Source of the DNA: Daphnia carinata
Lineage: Eukaryota > Arthropoda > Branchiopoda > Diplostraca > Daphniidae
Direction: 5' to 3'
Assembly (NCBI RefSeq): GCF_022539665.2
Contig: NC_081340.1
Coordinates: forward strand, 6,137,357 to 6,201,356
Length of the DNA stretch: 64,000 bases
Below, in pieces: positions 61,482 through 64,000 of this stretch. The notes under the pieces were generated by a model. The model searched no databases and had not been told where the DNA came from. It was given only the letters and a program-made list of their open reading frames with translations. A program made the translations under genes and the position numbers. Numbering within the stretch: the stretch's first letter is position 1; every line of letters begins with the position of its first letter.

Positions 61482-62066
61482 TTATGCGGTCCATTTTAAA
61501 CAGCGAGTGTCTTGATGAGTTCCCAAGCACTTTACACTACAATATCTTGCGCCACATGATAAACAGGTATAATTACAAATAAATCCACACACAGCACAAA
61601 AATGACGTTCAGGAAACTTGGAAGGTGGAACTTGAGCTGAAACATAGTTTGGAGGCTCTGGTCGATTCATTTGTTCCTCTTCCAACAACTGAGCAAATGA
61701 CTTTCGAAATCTGATAGAAATTTTTTAAAGATTAATTATGAAATGTATTAACAATGAATACAGAAAATACCTCTGTTTGAAGATCTCAAAATTTTTTGAT
61801 TTCCTCCTGCGTGTCTGTTTACCATCTAGTGATTCTTCAAACTTCGGGATCTTTTTGCTCAGTACTACAAAAACATTCTAGTTACAAACTCATCCACATA
61901 GGGTGAATACAAATTTACCTAAATTTGCATGGGGATCATCATGAAAGTTGTCTTGTTCTAGGGCTTCCAATGCTTTTCTTGCCCGTCTCCTTCGTGCTGC
62001 CTCATCCAGAACCCTTCTGGAGTTGGCATCCTTCTGACGTGCTGATTCCCTTTGGGCAGAGTTCAT
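61482..62066 (-). CDS. ZNHIT1: Zinc finger HIT domain protein 1
   Basis: Three exons on the minus strand: 62066-61919, 61864-61771, 61710-61482 (156 aa; human is 154). ZNHIT1 is a subunit of the SRCAP/SWR1 remodeller that deposits H2A.Z. The C-terminus carries the HIT zinc finger: CAVCGFICNYTCLSCGARYC, then CLGTHQDTRC. The N-terminal part is basic and helical (RRVLDEAARRRRARKALEAL), as in the family. Its start codon comes 13 bases after the stop of GTF2H5 on the same strand, which leaves no room for a promoter between them. Confidence 0.95.
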
Positions 62067-62079
62067 ATTGTAGTTTAAT

Positions 62080-62381
62080 TTAATCAGTTTCCCTTTCGGC
62101 CAAAGGAAAACTAATCCTATCCATCAAATCGTCGATTCTCGTTTGTAAAACTTCTAAATATTCAGGAGCAATGAACAAGTGAGTTTCATCCAAGTCTTGA
62201 AGAATGAATTTGTTTCCTAGCGCGTTAGTTTCGTCCAAATGTAGAAGAAGTTGTTTCATAGCAGCATCACTATATATAAATTCATATAGAATGACGTAAA
62301 TTCTTTGGAAAATAAAATAGCTTTAATTTTTTATAGATCAACATACCATTCAACTAGGATTCCTTTCGTAACGTTCACCAT
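62080..62381 (-). CDS. GTF2H5: TFIIH subunit 5 (TTDA/Tfb5)
   Basis: Two exons on the minus strand: 62381-62347 and 62269-62080 (74 aa; human is 71). The protein is the smallest TFIIH core subunit; it stabilises the complex by pairing with p52 and is needed for nucleotide excision repair. The whole length matches the family: MVNVTKGILVECDAAMKQLL at the start and LDETHLFIAPEYLEVLQTRI in the middle. The frame is too short for many gene finders. It is the upstream member of a closely spaced pair with ZNHIT1. Confidence 0.95.
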
Positions 62382-62910
62382 TTTGGCATTTTTTGCTTTA
62401 AAGATGCACTGAATTGTTCGGCGCTAGATGGCAACTAAATACCAGGAGGCTGTATGTTTTATTTTATTTTTTTACAAACAAAAAAGATCTGAATTGTTAT
62501 TAAAATACCAACGGATAAAAAATTTCCAAGATAAACCAGCAAAACCTTGAGTCTTAAAAAAAATGTATATTGAATACTGCAACCAGTATTGAGATACTAA
62601 GGAGAAATTCGGTGTAGAATTATAGAGACGCATCTTGGCTTCACACCATACATGGAAGAAAAAATCAAATGAAGGCAAGGGAGGAAAATAATCACTATAG
62701 TGACCAGAAAAAAGCATAGTATTATTTAAAATGTTGGCACTTGGATTGAAATTTTTTTATAGAAACTTAAGACGTCTTATTGGAAGGTATGAGTGCCAAG
62801 GATAGCGAAAGGATAATCCAAGAAAACGAACAGTCAAAAACATAGAGAAAAAATATTCCTTGTGGGATGATGAACCATAAAAAATTGCTATTCCTCCTGG
62901 TTCCATCATG
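62382..62910. other. spacer between GTF2H5 start and septin stop
   Basis: Holds the septin 3' UTR and the promoter for the GTF2H5-ZNHIT1 pair. No gene was seen. Confidence 0.5.
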
Positions 62911-64000
62911 CTATTGAGGTTGCTGTTGTTGCATTTGAGCTTGCATCTGAGCCAACATCTGTTGCATTCGTCGTAGCTCCGCCTCTTTTTCCTACAAGAA
63001 AACAATTTCACCAAATCAATCGAAAAACTTAACATTACCAAAGCCTGTTTTAATGCAAAATATTTGCTAACCTGCAGTATTTTTTCTTTCTCATTGATTT
63101 GCTCTGGGGCAGCTGGCGGTGCGGTAGAATTGGTTGGTCCGGCAGTTTTTCGATTTCCTGCTACTACACCTTTAGCAAGACGCTCTGATCGGTAATTTTC
63201 GTAATGTACATCTTGGGTGACTTCCTGAAGGTCTTGCAATTGTTGACTGATGAAATGAAATCGAAAAATATTAGTTCAACAGTCATGTGGCAGTAGCGTT
63301 ACTTCGAGTTACATTAGCATCGTTCGAAGTTTAATGAAATCGCAGTGTTCGGGATTTTCCACTTCAACTACGCCCCATGGATACTGTCGCCCGCGGACCT
63401 TACGGCCTTTAACTTCAATCAATGTATTGGCTCCACATACAGCGAACGGCACGGCCTCCTTTAGTTGACGGACTTGCTCTTTGTAGTCTTCGTCTTCATC
63501 AGAATCGCAATCAGGTAACGGGTAAATCCGAATTCCATTGGCTTCAATTTCTTCCATAACCTACACAAATTGCATAAGAAGGTTATGATCACAATACAGT
63601 ATGGTAGAAATTATACCCTTTTCTTTAGTCGAGCAATTTCTTTCTTAGTCAACATATCGGCTTTTGCGATGACGGGAACAATGTTTACTTTGTGATGTAG
63701 CATTTTCATAAATTGTGTATCGAGTGGTTTCAACCTATAAATTAATAACCAGATAACGAATCTGCGACATGCTACGGAGTAAACGCAGTTTTACCCATGC
63801 CCATATGGTGAAATAAAGTAGAAGCAGCAATGAACTCGGTTATCCACAATATTGCGACGATTCAGTCCACTTTCGTCCCGAAGGAAACGCTCAAATTGGT
63901 CATCAATGTACTGGATTATTGATCTAAAGCTGGTAAATATAGGAAGAAATTAAAATCAAATAGCAAGATTCACATTTACTGTAACAGGTCACATGGAAAT
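62911..64000 (-). CDS. Septin of the SEPT2/Sep1 group, 3' part
   Basis: Five exons are visible on the minus strand: 63929-63795, 63734-63617, 63560-63313, 63246-63072, 62991-62911; the 5' part lies beyond the window. Septins are GTP-binding proteins that form cortical filaments in cytokinesis. The visible part covers the second half of the GTPase domain ([17 protein letters not shown] is the G4 region; [19 protein letters not shown] and [20 protein letters not shown] follow) and a C-terminal coiled coil ([20 protein letters not shown]) ending in glutamines. Wording is closest to Drosophila Sep1 and vertebrate SEPT2. Confidence 0.93.

Overview
This is eukaryotic DNA from an arthropod, most likely a branchiopod crustacean close to Daphnia (inferred; no species marker is visible). 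Genes are split by many short introns with GT/AG borders. Gene density is high: 17 protein-coding genes are recognised at family level or more loosely, plus two uncertain remnants, in 64 kb. Intergenic DNA and long introns are full of homopolymer runs, chiefly poly-A and poly-T with some poly-G and poly-C. No rRNA, tRNA, CRISPR array or intact transposon was found. Exon borders below were placed by hand from reading frame and splice signals. Each complete model has a total length divisible by three, and junctions were checked for matching phase.

Layout. 0-2 kb: 3' part of a WAP-like secreted protein gene (+). 4.4-9.8 kb: Golgi GH38 alpha-mannosidase II type enzyme (+). 9.9-12.2 kb: F-box/leucine-rich protein (-). 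12.6-17.5 kb: condensin subunit NCAPD2 (-). 18.2-20.7 kb: Wntless (-). 22.1-23.3 kb: a HAUS7-like augmin subunit, tentative (+). 23.5-25.5 kb: ribosome export factor NMD3 (-). 26.6-28.6 kb: queuine tRNA-ribosyltransferase subunit QTRT2 (-). 31.6-42.7 kb: NAD kinase (+), with five alternative first exons, a mutually exclusive exon pair and a coding-like relic in its long intron. 44.7-55.1 kb: three tandem White-type ABCG half-transporters (+). 55.5-55.7 kb: an unidentified two-exon coding-like piece (-). 56.7-58.4 kb: a core 1 beta-1,3-galactosyltransferase (-). 59.1-60.7 kb: a perilipin (-). 61.5-62.4 kb: ZNHIT1 and GTF2H5, 13 bases apart on the minus strand. 62.9-64 kb: 3' part of a septin gene (-).

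Most of these are unrelated housekeeping genes placed side by side. Two local architectures stand out as functional units. One is the ABCG array, where the copies appear to have exchanged sequence piecewise. The other is the GTF2H5-ZNHIT1 pair, which looks like a single two-cistron transcript joining a TFIIH subunit to a chromatin-remodelling subunit. The NAD kinase gene is the most elaborate single locus: all first exons end in the same phase, and inclusion of both members of the internal exon pair would create a stop codon.
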